Below, piece by piece: positions 9,217 to 16,914 of a stretch of DNA of 64,000 nucleotides. This stretch comes from Acidobacteria bacterium UBA823 (GTDB lineage Bacteria > Acidobacteriota > Vicinamibacteria > Vicinamibacterales > UBA823). The stretch's first letter is position 1; each line of letters opens with the position of its first letter. The stretch covers positions 21,807 through 85,806 of the forward strand of contig DBHR01000087.1 in NCBI GenBank assembly GCA_002296225.1, read 5' to 3'. The translations under genes were made by a program, and so were the position numbers. The notes under the pieces were generated by a model, which saw only the letters and a program-made list of their open reading frames with translations, made no database searches and had not been told where the DNA came from.

Positions 9217-9995
9217 CCCCGGCCCTCGAACTCCGGGGCGTCACCGTCACGCGAGACGGCCGGCCGATTCTCGACCGGATTAACTGGACGGTGGCGCCTG
9301 GCGAGCGTTGGATTGTGCTCGGACCGAACGGATCGGGCAAAACAACGCTATGCCAAGTGGCGTCGCTGTATCAGCACCCGGCACGAGGCACGGTACGGGT
9401 CCTCGGTGAGACGTTGGGCCACACAGAAGTCAGGGAATTACGCAAGCGCATCGGGTACGCGAGCGTGCAGCTGGCCGACATGTTGCGGCCCAACCAGACC
9501 GCAACGGACATAGTCATCACCGCCAAACACGGCGCGCTCGCAACTTGGTGGCACACCTACGAGGAAGCTGACTATGCGAAGGCGAGACAACTGCTCGGCC
9601 GGTTCGGCTGTGGAGACCTAGCAGCCCGCCGGTTCGGTACACTGGCCTCCGGCGAACGAAAGCGGGTCGAAATCGCACGAGCACTCATGGCAGACCCGAG
9701 CTTGCTGTTGCTCGATGAACCGTCGGCCGGCCTTGATCTGGGTGGTCGAGAGACGTTGGTCGCAACGCTGGCTTCGCTCGCCAGAGATCGTGCCGTCCCG
9801 GCAATCGTCCTGGTCACGCATCATGTCGACGAGATTCCACCAGGCTTCACGCACGTGCTCCTTCTTGCCACCGGCAGGAGGCTCGCAGCAGGCCGGCTCG
9901 ACGAAACGCTTACGGACGATACCTTGTCACGGTGCTTCGGACTCGAGTTACACGTCGAACCGCGGAACGGCCGATGGCAGGCGTGGACCGGATGA
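9213..9995 (+). CDS. ABC transporter ATP-binding protein (YlmA/ModF-like)
   Basis: A 260-residue stand-alone nucleotide-binding domain. Motifs in order: Walker A GPNGSGKTT (about residues 37-45), Q-loop region, signature LASGERKRVEIARA, Walker B LLLLDEPSAGLD and the switch His in VTHHVDEI. The signature is LASGE rather than LSGGQ, as often seen in the YlmA/ModF group of ATPases, whose transport partners are poorly known. No permease or binding-protein gene lies next to it. The start was set at ATG 9213 because it overlaps the stop of the 54-residue ORF; a GTG at 9201 in frame is less likely. Confidence 0.85.
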   Translation: MTPALELRGVTVTRDGRPILDRINWTVAPGERWIVLGPNGSGKTTLCQVASLYQHPARGTVRVLGETLGHTEVRELRKRIGYASVQLADMLRPNQTATDIVITAKHGALATWWHTYEEADYAKARQLLGRFGCGDLAARRFGTLASGERKRVEIARALMADPSLLLLDEPSAGLDLGGRETLVATLASLARDRAVPAIVLVTHHVDEIPPGFTHVLLLATGRRLAAGRLDETLTDDTLSRCFGLELHVEPRNGRWQAWTG

Positions 9996-10058
9996 GCAGG
10001 AAAGAAACACTGTAATTCGTAGACCCAGACGGCGGCCTTCCGCTGAGATGTTCTCGGC

Positions 10059-10745
10059 TCACGAACGCTTCTGACCCTCGAGCAACAGCGCCAGCGCCTC
10101 GTTGAGCGACGCCGTCGCCCGCGCCTCGAGCGCCCGCGCTAAAAATCCGGTCAAGTTGGCGACGGCAAAGCTACTCCCTTTCAGGTTACGCGACGGAGAC
10201 ACTCCAGGAATCGGCCTCGGGAACCCGGAGGCGGATAAGACTACCGCGCCGTTCTGCCGGGTCCACCGATACTGATCGCGAGGACAGTCCCAGTCCAAAG
10301 CGACCGGCACGACACCGGGCAGGCTACCGGGTAGCCACTGCGTCTGTCCGTCGGCGGCCGCCGAGACGATCAGTGCGCCGTTCGTGGCTGCACGGTCCAC
10401 GGTTTCGCGCAGTAGATCAGCGTGGGCGGCATTCGCCATGCCGAGGCTGAGATTGATCAGGCGGGCGCCCGACCTAGCCGCCCAGTCGATCGCCGCCACC
10501 AGCGCCTCGGTACTCGTCGAGAGCTCCCGGTCGAACACCTTAACGGCGTAAATGACACTTCCCGGGGCTTTTTCTCGGATAGCCGCTGCCACTGCCGTGC
10601 CGTGACCAAGGCGGTCAATAAAGTCTGGGTGTTCGGTGCCGTCGGCTGCGATCCCGACGCCTCCGGCGACACGGCCAACGTGCGGGTGATCGGGATGCAC
10701 GCCGCTGTCAACAACGGCTACACGCACGGGAACAAGGTCACTCAT
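10059..10745 (-). CDS. qhpE: QhpE: subtilisin-like (S8) leader peptidase of the QHNDH system
   Basis: A compact 228-residue S8 serine protease without signal peptide or pro-domain, so cytoplasmic. The triad reads Asp13 (VVDSG), His48 (GHGTAV) and Ser192 (GSSFA). In Paracoccus denitrificans QhpE removes the leader of the gamma subunit after QhpD has built its thioether links; position at the end of this operon indicates the same job. The oxyanion-hole Asn, usually in AAGN, appears replaced by Asp (SAAAD, about residue 132). The start ATG 10745 overlaps the stop of qhpF by one base (TGATG); a GTG one codon earlier is possible. It is the last gene of the operon and convergent with the ABC ATPase gene. 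Confidence 0.88.
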   Translation of the reverse strand: MSDLVPVRVAVVDSGVHPDHPHVGRVAGGVGIAADGTEHPDFIDRLGHGTAVAAAIREKAPGSVIYAVKVFDRELSTSTEALVAAIDWAARSGARLINLSLGMANAAHADLLRETVDRAATNGALIVSAAADGQTQWLPGSLPGVVPVALDWDCPRDQYRWTRQNGAVVLSASGFPRPIPGVSPSRNLKGSSFAVANLTGFLARALEARATASLNEALALLLEGQKRS

Positions 10746-12487
10746 CACGATTCCGTAGCGCCCACACCTGAGCCGGTGTCGAACAAGCGGGCAAACGCAC
10801 CGCCGCGAGCCATCAGTTCAGATGGCGAGCCCTGCTCGACCACATTCGCGCCATCGAGCACAATCACCCGATCAGCCTGCCGCGCAAGCTCTAGCCGATG
10901 GGACACAACGATCGTCGTCCGGGCGCGCATGAGCACCTCATACCCCGTCATCACCTGCCGAGCCGTCGCGGGGTCGAGCGATGCGGTGGGCTCATCCAGT
11001 ATCAGAACGGCCGGCGCCATTAGGAATGCCCGAGCGATCGCGACCCGCTGCCGCTCACCGGCCGACAGCGCCCGACCTCGCTCTCCGACTTGGGTGGCGT
11101 AACCCTCGGGCAGTCCGGCGACGAAGCCCTCAAGACCGGCCGCGCGCACGGCGGCTGCCAGATCCTCATCGGTCGCCTCCGGCCGGGCGTATCGAAGGTT
11201 CTCGGATAGTGTCGCGTGAAAAAGAAACGGCTCTTGATCGACAAGGGCAATGTGACGGCGGACCTCACGGAGTGGAATCTCGCGGAGATCCCGGCCGTCC
11301 AGCAACACCCGGCCCTGGTCCGGGTCAATGAGCCGAAGTAAGAGATCGGTCAACGTCGACTTCCCACTGCCACTGGGACCCACGACAACCAGCATCTCGC
11401 CCGGCGCAACGTCCATCGACACGTCCTCAAGCGACGGTTCCCCGCGATCGAAGGACACGGTAACGTGCTCCATTGTCACCCGACCGCGCACCTGGTCGAA
11501 CGTGACGCCGCCGGGCGGGTCCACGACCTCCACGTTAGCGTCTAGAAGTTCGTGCACGCGTCCTAGCGAAACCTTGGCCGTAGCCAGGCTCGCATAGAGT
11601 CCCATCAACGCCTGCAGGGGTGGGAGGACGCGCGCTTGGTAGGCCATAACCGCGACCAACGTCCCCATCGTGACCGTGCCGTCAATGACTCGGCTGCCGC
11701 CGTACAGAAAGACGATCGCCGTGCTTCCCGAGAGAATGAGGCCGGGCAATCCACCCGACAGGTACGTGACCCACTGCATTGACATGAGCGCGTCCACGAA
11801 CGCATCGTTGCGCTGTCGAAAGCGGTCGACCTCTCGCGTTTGAGCATTTGACGTCACGACCAGCTTCATGCCCTGGATCGTTTCGATCAGAAAGCTTCCA
11901 ATATCCGCACTGCGCGCGCGGACGGTTCGGACCCGTCCCTCCAGCCGCCGCCGATAGCGCACGAGTGCCCAGAGGCTCGGCGGCAGCAGGCACAGGCTCA
12001 CGACGAAGAGTCGCACGTCAAGCCAGATCAGCATACCGAGCGAACCAACTAGAAAGATTACGTTGCCGAGTGTGGCGAGCACTGCCTCGGACGCGACTCG
12101 CTGAATTTCGCCGATGTCGTTGTTGATGCGCGACATGATGTCGCCAAGCCGCGTTTGCGCGTAAAACCGTGGTGACAAGCACTGCAGGTGCCGATAGAGC
12201 GCCAAGCGCATGTCGAACAAAATCGCGGCCGACACACGCGTATACCTCAACCCACTCACAATGTTGAGCGCAAAGCTCGCGATTGTGATCAGCACGAACG
12301 TGAGCACGATTCGCCGAAGTACACCGCCGTCACCCCCCAGCAACGCACTGTCGACCAAGCTGCGCGACAGATACGGCACGTAGAGCGCTAGGCCCGTGCT
12401 CGTCAAGCTGATTACGAGAACGAGCAGCAGTCGGTGCCAATACGGCACCACATACGCCAGCGCGCGGTGAAACTGGGGATCTAGCAA
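10745..12487 (-). CDS. qhpF: QhpF: ABC exporter (fused permease-ATPase) of the QHNDH system
   Basis: A 580-residue half-transporter: six transmembrane helices in residues 15-310, then an ATPase domain with Walker A GPSGSGKST, signature LSAGERQRVAIARA, Walker B LILDEPTASLD and the switch His in VVSHRLE. It would work as a homodimer in the inner membrane. In QHNDH-producing Proteobacteria, QhpF is needed for making active enzyme and is thought to move the cross-linked gamma subunit to the periplasm, since gamma has no Sec or Tat signal. In this operon it would have to handle two gamma proteins. Multidrug or lipid exporters look alike, so the assignment depends on context. It ends 30 bases after qhpB2 and overlaps qhpE. 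Confidence 0.85.
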   Translation of the reverse strand: MLDPQFHRALAYVVPYWHRLLLVLVISLTSTGLALYVPYLSRSLVDSALLGGDGGVLRRIVLTFVLITIASFALNIVSGLRYTRVSAAILFDMRLALYRHLQCLSPRFYAQTRLGDIMSRINNDIGEIQRVASEAVLATLGNVIFLVGSLGMLIWLDVRLFVVSLCLLPPSLWALVRYRRRLEGRVRTVRARSADIGSFLIETIQGMKLVVTSNAQTREVDRFRQRNDAFVDALMSMQWVTYLSGGLPGLILSGSTAIVFLYGGSRVIDGTVTMGTLVAVMAYQARVLPPLQALMGLYASLATAKVSLGRVHELLDANVEVVDPPGGVTFDQVRGRVTMEHVTVSFDRGEPSLEDVSMDVAPGEMLVVVGPSGSGKSTLTDLLLRLIDPDQGRVLLDGRDLREIPLREVRRHIALVDQEPFLFHATLSENLRYARPEATDEDLAAAVRAAGLEGFVAGLPEGYATQVGERGRALSAGERQRVAIARAFLMAPAVLILDEPTASLDPATARQVMTGYEVLMRARTTIVVSHRLELARQADRVIVLDGANVVEQGSPSELMARGGAFARLFDTGSGVGATES

Positions 12488-12516
12488 GGGGAGCGTCAGA
12501 CGTCAGGCGCCAAATA

Positions 12517-13623
12517 TCACTCTGGCGGCATGACGATCAAATCGGTCGTGGCGTCGGCTTCGAGGTCAAGCGTACGCAAGTATCGGAACGTGTCGGACTC
12601 GTAAATGTCGATCGTTTGGCCAGCCTGATAAACATACAGCAATTGACCGTTCGTGCTCGGCTTCACCCGCATCCTTGGCCGACCCGCAAACCGTAGCCTA
12701 GCGTCGAGTCGGCGGTTCTCTAAATCGAATGCCCAGAACTCATAATGCCCGATTTCCTGGACGAGTCCGTAGGCCTTTGTTCGGTCCGCCGTCATGTTAA
12801 AACTAACCTTGGTCGCCGGCCCGAGCGTGTAGAAGTACTCGACTCTTTTCTCGTTGAGATTGACACGCGCAACGCCCATCTGCCGACCATCCCGCACAGG
12901 TGACCCCACCGTGAAGAGGCCCGTATAAAACCCGAATTCTTCGTTGAGCCCTCCGCTAAAGCCGAAGCGCATCGGGCCGAGACCAGGCTCAAGCGGTTCC
13001 GAGAGATCCCATCGATCGACTTCAGTGAAATCGGCCGTTTCGTAGATCACGACTTGGTCGAGAAAGAAGTACAGAAGTGAACCGTCGGGCGAAAACAACA
13101 TATTGAGCTGCTGCTGCTGCTCGCCGTCCGGCCAGGGAATAGCCCGCATGAACTCGTGCGTTGACAGGTCGTACTGTGACAGCTCATGTGAATCAATCTC
13201 AAACCGGTCGACCAGCTTTGTCGATGAGCGCGTCAAGAGGATGACGTAGCGTTCCTCGGGATCAACGGCGAAACTTTCGATTCGAGTCCTCGTGCTCCCC
13301 TGGCTAAGCGTGAGCGTGTCGAGCGTCGAACGGGTGGCGATGTCAATGACCTCAAAATACTCTGCCGTCATGTCGTTCAAGTAGAACCGCTGCTGGTCCG
13401 TAGAAAGCGTTAGGTTCCTCGGCATCCCGGACGTCACCTGAATCTCGTCGACCACCTGCTCGGTAGCCTCGTCGATGACGTAGATTTTGTGCGCGTATCC
13501 GCCAATGTAGAGCGTGCTGTTTCCGCCCGTTAGGCGCGTGTCTTCCTTGCCCTGCGCCTGCACCGCCGCGCTGGCGAGCCCGAAGAGCGCAATCAGGCAC
13601 GCCATCCGAATCAGATACACCAT
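12517..13623 (-). CDS. qhpB: QHNDH beta subunit, second copy (YVTN-type beta-propeller)
   Basis: A periplasmic beta-propeller of 368 residues, with a signal peptide (hydrophobic residues 6-20, cleavage after VQAQ). In QHNDH the beta subunit is a seven-bladed propeller that packs against gamma and helps form the active-site cleft. Recognisable blade patterns include TLYIGG, FSPDGSLLYFF and NGQLLYVYQAG. It is roughly 65% identical by eye to the first copy (14001-15113). A frame to 13665 exists, but ATG 13623 gives the same spacing after the gamma gene (22 versus 24 bases) and the same signal-peptide position as the first copy. Differences between copies are spread along the protein rather than clustered, so both look functional. 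Confidence 0.87.
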   Translation of the reverse strand: MVYLIRMACLIALFGLASAAVQAQGKEDTRLTGGNSTLYIGGYAHKIYVIDEATEQVVDEIQVTSGMPRNLTLSTDQQRFYLNDMTAEYFEVIDIATRSTLDTLTLSQGSTRTRIESFAVDPEERYVILLTRSSTKLVDRFEIDSHELSQYDLSTHEFMRAIPWPDGEQQQQLNMLFSPDGSLLYFFLDQVVIYETADFTEVDRWDLSEPLEPGLGPMRFGFSGGLNEEFGFYTGLFTVGSPVRDGRQMGVARVNLNEKRVEYFYTLGPATKVSFNMTADRTKAYGLVQEIGHYEFWAFDLENRRLDARLRFAGRPRMRVKPSTNGQLLYVYQAGQTIDIYESDTFRYLRTLDLEADATTDLIVMPPE

Positions 13624-13645
13624 GACATTCTTCGAGGCTCGGCGA

Positions 13646-13987
13646 TCAGGGGAAGATAAGGTCAATTTTCCGCCAGTCCTTTTGGGCTGACGCGCAGGTA
13701 GCCGTCCAATCCGGCGCGTGGTTTAATTGGTCCGGCACCTGAGCGGGCCAGAAACACCCAAGATGACAGTCGAACAGATCCCGCTCGACCGGAGAACAAA
13801 GTCCCGCGGTGCCACCTTCAATGTCGACCTCCCACCCAGGGAAGAAGACGAACGAGCATCCTAGCGGAATGTGCGCATCTGGCCGTAGCGCCCTCTGTTG
13901 CAGCGCCACAACGTCCCGTCCGGCCTCAGCTTCGACATGCTGTTTGACGCGGTCGGCCTTCTGATTAACTGGCTTGAGATGTTTCAT
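13646..13987 (-). CDS. qhpC: QHNDH gamma subunit, second copy (CTQ-bearing)
   Basis: A 113-residue precursor of the catalytic subunit. A leader of about 37 residues (beginning MKHLKPVNQKA) precedes the core. Eight cross-linking residues sit at exactly the spacing known from Paracoccus and Pseudomonas QHNDH: Cys44-Glu53, Cys64-Asp70 and Cys78-Asp86 for the three thioether bridges, and Cys74-Trp80 for cysteine tryptophylquinone. Asp70 corresponds to the catalytic base Asp33. There is no Sec or Tat signal, in line with export by QhpF. It differs from the first copy at 19 of 113 positions, 12 of them in the first 40 residues. An additional Cys98 is present in both copies. It lies 13 bases after qhpB1. 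Confidence 0.93.
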   Translation of the reverse strand: MKHLKPVNQKADRVKQHVEAEAGRDVVALQQRALRPDAHIPLGCSFVFFPGWEVDIEGGTAGLCSPVERDLFDCHLGCFWPAQVPDQLNHAPDWTATCASAQKDWRKIDLIFP

Positions 13988-14000
13988 CGGTCACTCGTCC

Positions 14001-15113
14001 TTAGTTGGGCGGAATGACGAACAGATTCGTCCTTTGGTCCGCTTCGAGCTCAAGTGTTCGCAGGTATCGGTAGGTCCCGGCTTCGTAGACGTCGATCGTT
14101 TCTCCAGCGTAATAGAGATACAGTAGCTGGCCGTTCGAACTTGGCTTCAAGAGCAACCGCGGCCGGCCGTGGAATCGCTGCCGCGGGCCCAAGCGCCGAT
14201 TCTCCAGGTCGAAGGACCAGAATTCAGTTTGACCGTACTCCTTTGCGAGGCCATAGGCCATCGTCCGGTCCGGTGTTAGGTTGAAACTGACTCCGATCGC
14301 CGGTCCGAGGGTGTAGAAGTAGTCGATCTTCTTCTCAGTGAGGTTCACTCGCGCCACGCCCATTTGCCGTCCGTCCCGAACCGGCGATTGGACAGTGAAC
14401 AGGCCGGTGTATAACCCGGGTTCTTCGTTGATCAGATCACGAAAGCCGAATTGTATCCGGCCGAGCCCAGGTTCCAATGGCTGCGACAGGTCCCAGCGAT
14501 CCACTTCGGTGAAATTAGTTGTTTCGTAGATAATGATTTCATCGAGGAAGAAATAAAGCAGCGATCCATCAGGTGAAAAAACCATGTTGAGGGGTGCCCG
14601 ACCGGGTCGTCGAGACGTCGGCCACGGAATGTCCCGCACAATCTCATGGGCACCGAGGTCGTACTGCACGAGCCGCATTGGGTCAATTTCGAAGCGGTCG
14701 ACGAGCTTCGTCGTCGCCCAGGTCTGGATGATGAGATAGCGCTCCTTCGGGTCTATCTCAAAGTTGCGAATACGGACCTTCTTACTCCCATCGCTCAGTG
14801 TGAACGCATCGAGTGTCGAACGAGATGCAATATCGATGATCTCGATATGTTCCATCGTTGTATCGTAGAGGTAGAAACGCTCGCGGTCAGCCGATAGCGT
14901 CATGACTCTTGGAGTCCCGGTACTGACCCGGATTTCGTCCACGACTTGTTCAGTGGCTTCGTCGATGACGTAGATCTTCTGGGCGAAGCCACCTATGTAA
15001 AGCGTGCCGTTGCCGCCTGTCAGTTGTGAGCCGTTCTGGGCGCTAGCCGGTGCATTCAGGAACGCAAACACGCAAGCGATGATTACCGGACGAAAATATC
15101 GCATGGCCGTCAC
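14001..15113 (-). CDS. qhpB: QHNDH beta subunit, first copy (YVTN-type beta-propeller)
   Basis: A 370-residue periplasmic beta-propeller with a signal peptide (hydrophobic residues 8-22, cleavage after ASAQ). It is the structural beta subunit of quinohemoprotein amine dehydrogenase, which covers the quinone cofactor of gamma. Blade signatures include TLYIGG, FSPDGSLLYFF, DGRQMGVARVNL and NGQLLYLYYAG. It starts 24 bases after the stop of the first gamma gene, so the pair forms one translational block. Compared with the second copy, the region after the WPTS stretch (about residues 165-175) differs in length by two residues and is the most divergent part. Other YVTN propellers look alike, but the neighbours settle the identity. 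Confidence 0.9.
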   Translation of the reverse strand: MTAMRYFRPVIIACVFAFLNAPASAQNGSQLTGGNGTLYIGGFAQKIYVIDEATEQVVDEIRVSTGTPRVMTLSADRERFYLYDTTMEHIEIIDIASRSTLDAFTLSDGSKKVRIRNFEIDPKERYLIIQTWATTKLVDRFEIDPMRLVQYDLGAHEIVRDIPWPTSRRPGRAPLNMVFSPDGSLLYFFLDEIIIYETTNFTEVDRWDLSQPLEPGLGRIQFGFRDLINEEPGLYTGLFTVQSPVRDGRQMGVARVNLTEKKIDYFYTLGPAIGVSFNLTPDRTMAYGLAKEYGQTEFWSFDLENRRLGPRQRFHGRPRLLLKPSSNGQLLYLYYAGETIDVYEAGTYRYLRTLELEADQRTNLFVIPPN

Positions 15114-15137
15114 CAGAGATCAGTTTCCGGATCGAAG

Positions 15138-15479
15138 TCAGGGGAAGATGAGATCGACCTTCCGCCAATCCTTTTGAGCTGCCGCGCAGGTAGCCGTCCA
15201 ATCTGGCGCGTGGTTTAGCTCGTCTGGCACCTGCGCCGGCCAGAAACACCCCGCGTAACAGTCGAACAGGTCTCGCTCGATTGGAGAACAGAGTCCAGCA
15301 GTGCCACCTTCGATATCCACTTCCCACCCCGGTGAGAAGACGAACGAGCACCCAAGCGGCACGTGTATGCCTGGCCGCAGCGGGCCCTGCTGTAACGCCA
15401 CTACGTCACGTTGGTCGGTGGCTTCGAGGTGGTGCCGGACTCGCTCGGCTTTTTGATTAACTGGTTTGAGATGCTTCAT
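15138..15479 (-). CDS. qhpC: QHNDH gamma subunit, first copy (CTQ-bearing)
   Basis: A 113-residue precursor whose core carries the catalytic cofactor. Cys74 and Trp80 (in the DCYAGCFWPAQVPD region) are the residues that become cysteine tryptophylquinone. The pairs Cys44-Glu53, Cys64-Asp70 and Cys78-Asp86 form thioether bridges; spacing is identical to the characterised enzyme. A leader of about 37 residues without hydrophobic core would bind QhpD and later be cut by QhpE. The gene starts inside the 3' end of qhpD (23-base overlap), which ties production of the substrate peptide to its radical SAM enzyme. An extra Cys98 in the TATCAA segment is not one of the known cross-link residues. Confidence 0.95.
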   Translation of the reverse strand: MKHLKPVNQKAERVRHHLEATDQRDVVALQQGPLRPGIHVPLGCSFVFSPGWEVDIEGGTAGLCSPIERDLFDCYAGCFWPAQVPDELNHAPDWTATCAAAQKDWRKVDLIFP

Positions 15480-16914
15480 CCGTCATTCGTCCTTCGAAAC
15501 GCGAAAGGTACACCGGATTCCGCTCGGCGAGCTCGCCGTAAATGCGGAGGCAGATGTCGGTCCACTCACGGATCCAGTCGCAGTAGTGCAGATTCGGATG
15601 GTCAGTCGTCCCGTACCGCGTCTGTGCTTCATGGTAGCAACCACCGGCGCAGAGCGGACGCGCCCAGCACGTCCGGCAATCGGTCTTGTGCTCTATATGA
15701 TGCCGGTCAAGAAATTCGGCTTGCCGCGCCCGGTCGATGCCGTCATCGACCGTTCCCAGCGCGTGATCGGGGGACCCGGCAAACCGGTGGCACAACGCGA
15801 CCTGACCGTCGGTGGCAACCCCCATCAGGCCGAGTCCGGCCCCGCACGGGTAGGCCTTGCTGGCCCCCTTGTGAATCTCCTCTAGTGTGTCCTTGACATT
15901 CGCAAACCCGTGGTGCCGGCTCTCCAACGCGTGCGCGAGGAATTCCTTCGCCAGCGCCTGAAACTGGCCGAGCATCTTGTCGAACCCGCCGTCCTCAATT
16001 GCGTATTGCCGGTCCGGCGACGTGGTCACGGGTGCGAAGCCCACCTCGCGGAAGCCAACCTCCTCGGTGAGGTGACGAAAAATTCGTTGAGCGTCCAACG
16101 TCTGCGACGTCAATGTCACACGGGCGCCGATTGGCTTAGCCGTGTGACGCCGCAGCAGTTCCCGGATCTTCGGCATCGCCACGTCGTAGCTGCCCGCACC
16201 GCTGTGAAAAACGCGGAACTTGTCCTGCATATCCTGCGGACCGTCGATCGAAATCGTGACGGCGATGTCATTCTCGATCAAGAAGTCAATGACGTCTGGT
16301 TGGAGCAGCGTCCCGTTCGTCGTCAGATTGAACTCGACCCGCTTACCGACCTCGGTTGCGCGCTGCCGTGCGTAGGGAATCGCGACCCTAAGAACGGGCA
16401 TGTTCAGCAGCGTCTCGCCGCCGAACAAGGTCATGTGCACGACCTTGTTCTGGCCGGCCTCACGGAACATGAAGTCGACACTCTGCTTGGCCGTCTCCTC
16501 CGACATGAACTTCGGCTGCGTTCCGTTGGCCGTGTCGACGAGTTTGTCTTCTCCATATTCGTAGCAGTAGGTGCACGCAAGGTTACATTGGTTGGTGACG
16601 TTCATCACCATCGTCGTCAGCGGGAACGGCTCGAGCGGTATCACCTTCGGGATTAACTGTGGAGCCTCGTTCACAGGCACGATGGCTTGAACACGCCGGA
16701 GTTCGTCCAGCCCCTCGTCGAGTTCGGCTACGGACCAACGCGTTCCGAGCACCGCCAGGATCTCTTCGCGGGCGCGAGGTTCGGTATCCAGTAACTCGAG
16801 AATTGTCCGGCTCACGTCATCAAGCGCAAAAATCGCCGCACTACGAAGATAAAGAAACGCCTTCCCCGCTGCGTCGAACCGATGCAGATGCTGAGTACGG
16901 AAACGTGCTGCCAT
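15457..16914 (-). CDS. qhpD: QhpD/PeaB: radical SAM-SPASM thioether synthase for QHNDH gamma
   Basis: A 485-residue cytoplasmic enzyme. Residues 1-90 resemble a PqqD-like leader-recognition domain. The radical SAM cluster motif is Cys110-x3-Cys114-x2-Cys117 (QCNLACTYC). The C-terminal SPASM/auxiliary-cluster region has CGAG, ALCHRF, CRTCWARPLCAGGC and a final HYC, enough cysteines for two more [4Fe-4S] clusters. QhpD forms the sulfur-to-methylene thioether bonds between Cys and Asp/Glu side chains in the gamma subunit. A GGETL motif (FGGETLLN) typical of AdoMet binding is present. It directly follows qhpA, with neighbouring stop and start, and overlaps qhpC1. One QhpD would serve both gamma copies. 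Confidence 0.95.
   Translation of the reverse strand: MAARFRTQHLHRFDAAGKAFLYLRSAAIFALDDVSRTILELLDTEPRAREEILAVLGTRWSVAELDEGLDELRRVQAIVPVNEAPQLIPKVIPLEPFPLTTMVMNVTNQCNLACTYCYEYGEDKLVDTANGTQPKFMSEETAKQSVDFMFREAGQNKVVHMTLFGGETLLNMPVLRVAIPYARQRATEVGKRVEFNLTTNGTLLQPDVIDFLIENDIAVTISIDGPQDMQDKFRVFHSGAGSYDVAMPKIRELLRRHTAKPIGARVTLTSQTLDAQRIFRHLTEEVGFREVGFAPVTTSPDRQYAIEDGGFDKMLGQFQALAKEFLAHALESRHHGFANVKDTLEEIHKGASKAYPCGAGLGLMGVATDGQVALCHRFAGSPDHALGTVDDGIDRARQAEFLDRHHIEHKTDCRTCWARPLCAGGCYHEAQTRYGTTDHPNLHYCDWIREWTDICLRIYGELAERNPVYLSRFEGRMTDEASQTS

Larger units (their letters stand above)
12517..15479 (-). repeat. Tandem duplication of the qhpC-qhpB (gamma-beta) cassette
   Basis: Two direct units of nearly equal length, 14001-15479 (1479 bases) and 12517-13987 (1471 bases), each encode gamma then beta with the same internal spacing. 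They are separated by 13 bases. At protein level gamma is about 83% and beta roughly 65% identical, so the duplication is old and both copies have stayed open. No insertion-sequence end or other mobile signature borders the units. Confidence 0.9.

Noticed and set aside
15910..16656. 248-codon plus-strand frame opposite qhpD
   Set aside because: Antisense to the radical SAM domain with no recognisable fold or ribosome-binding site.
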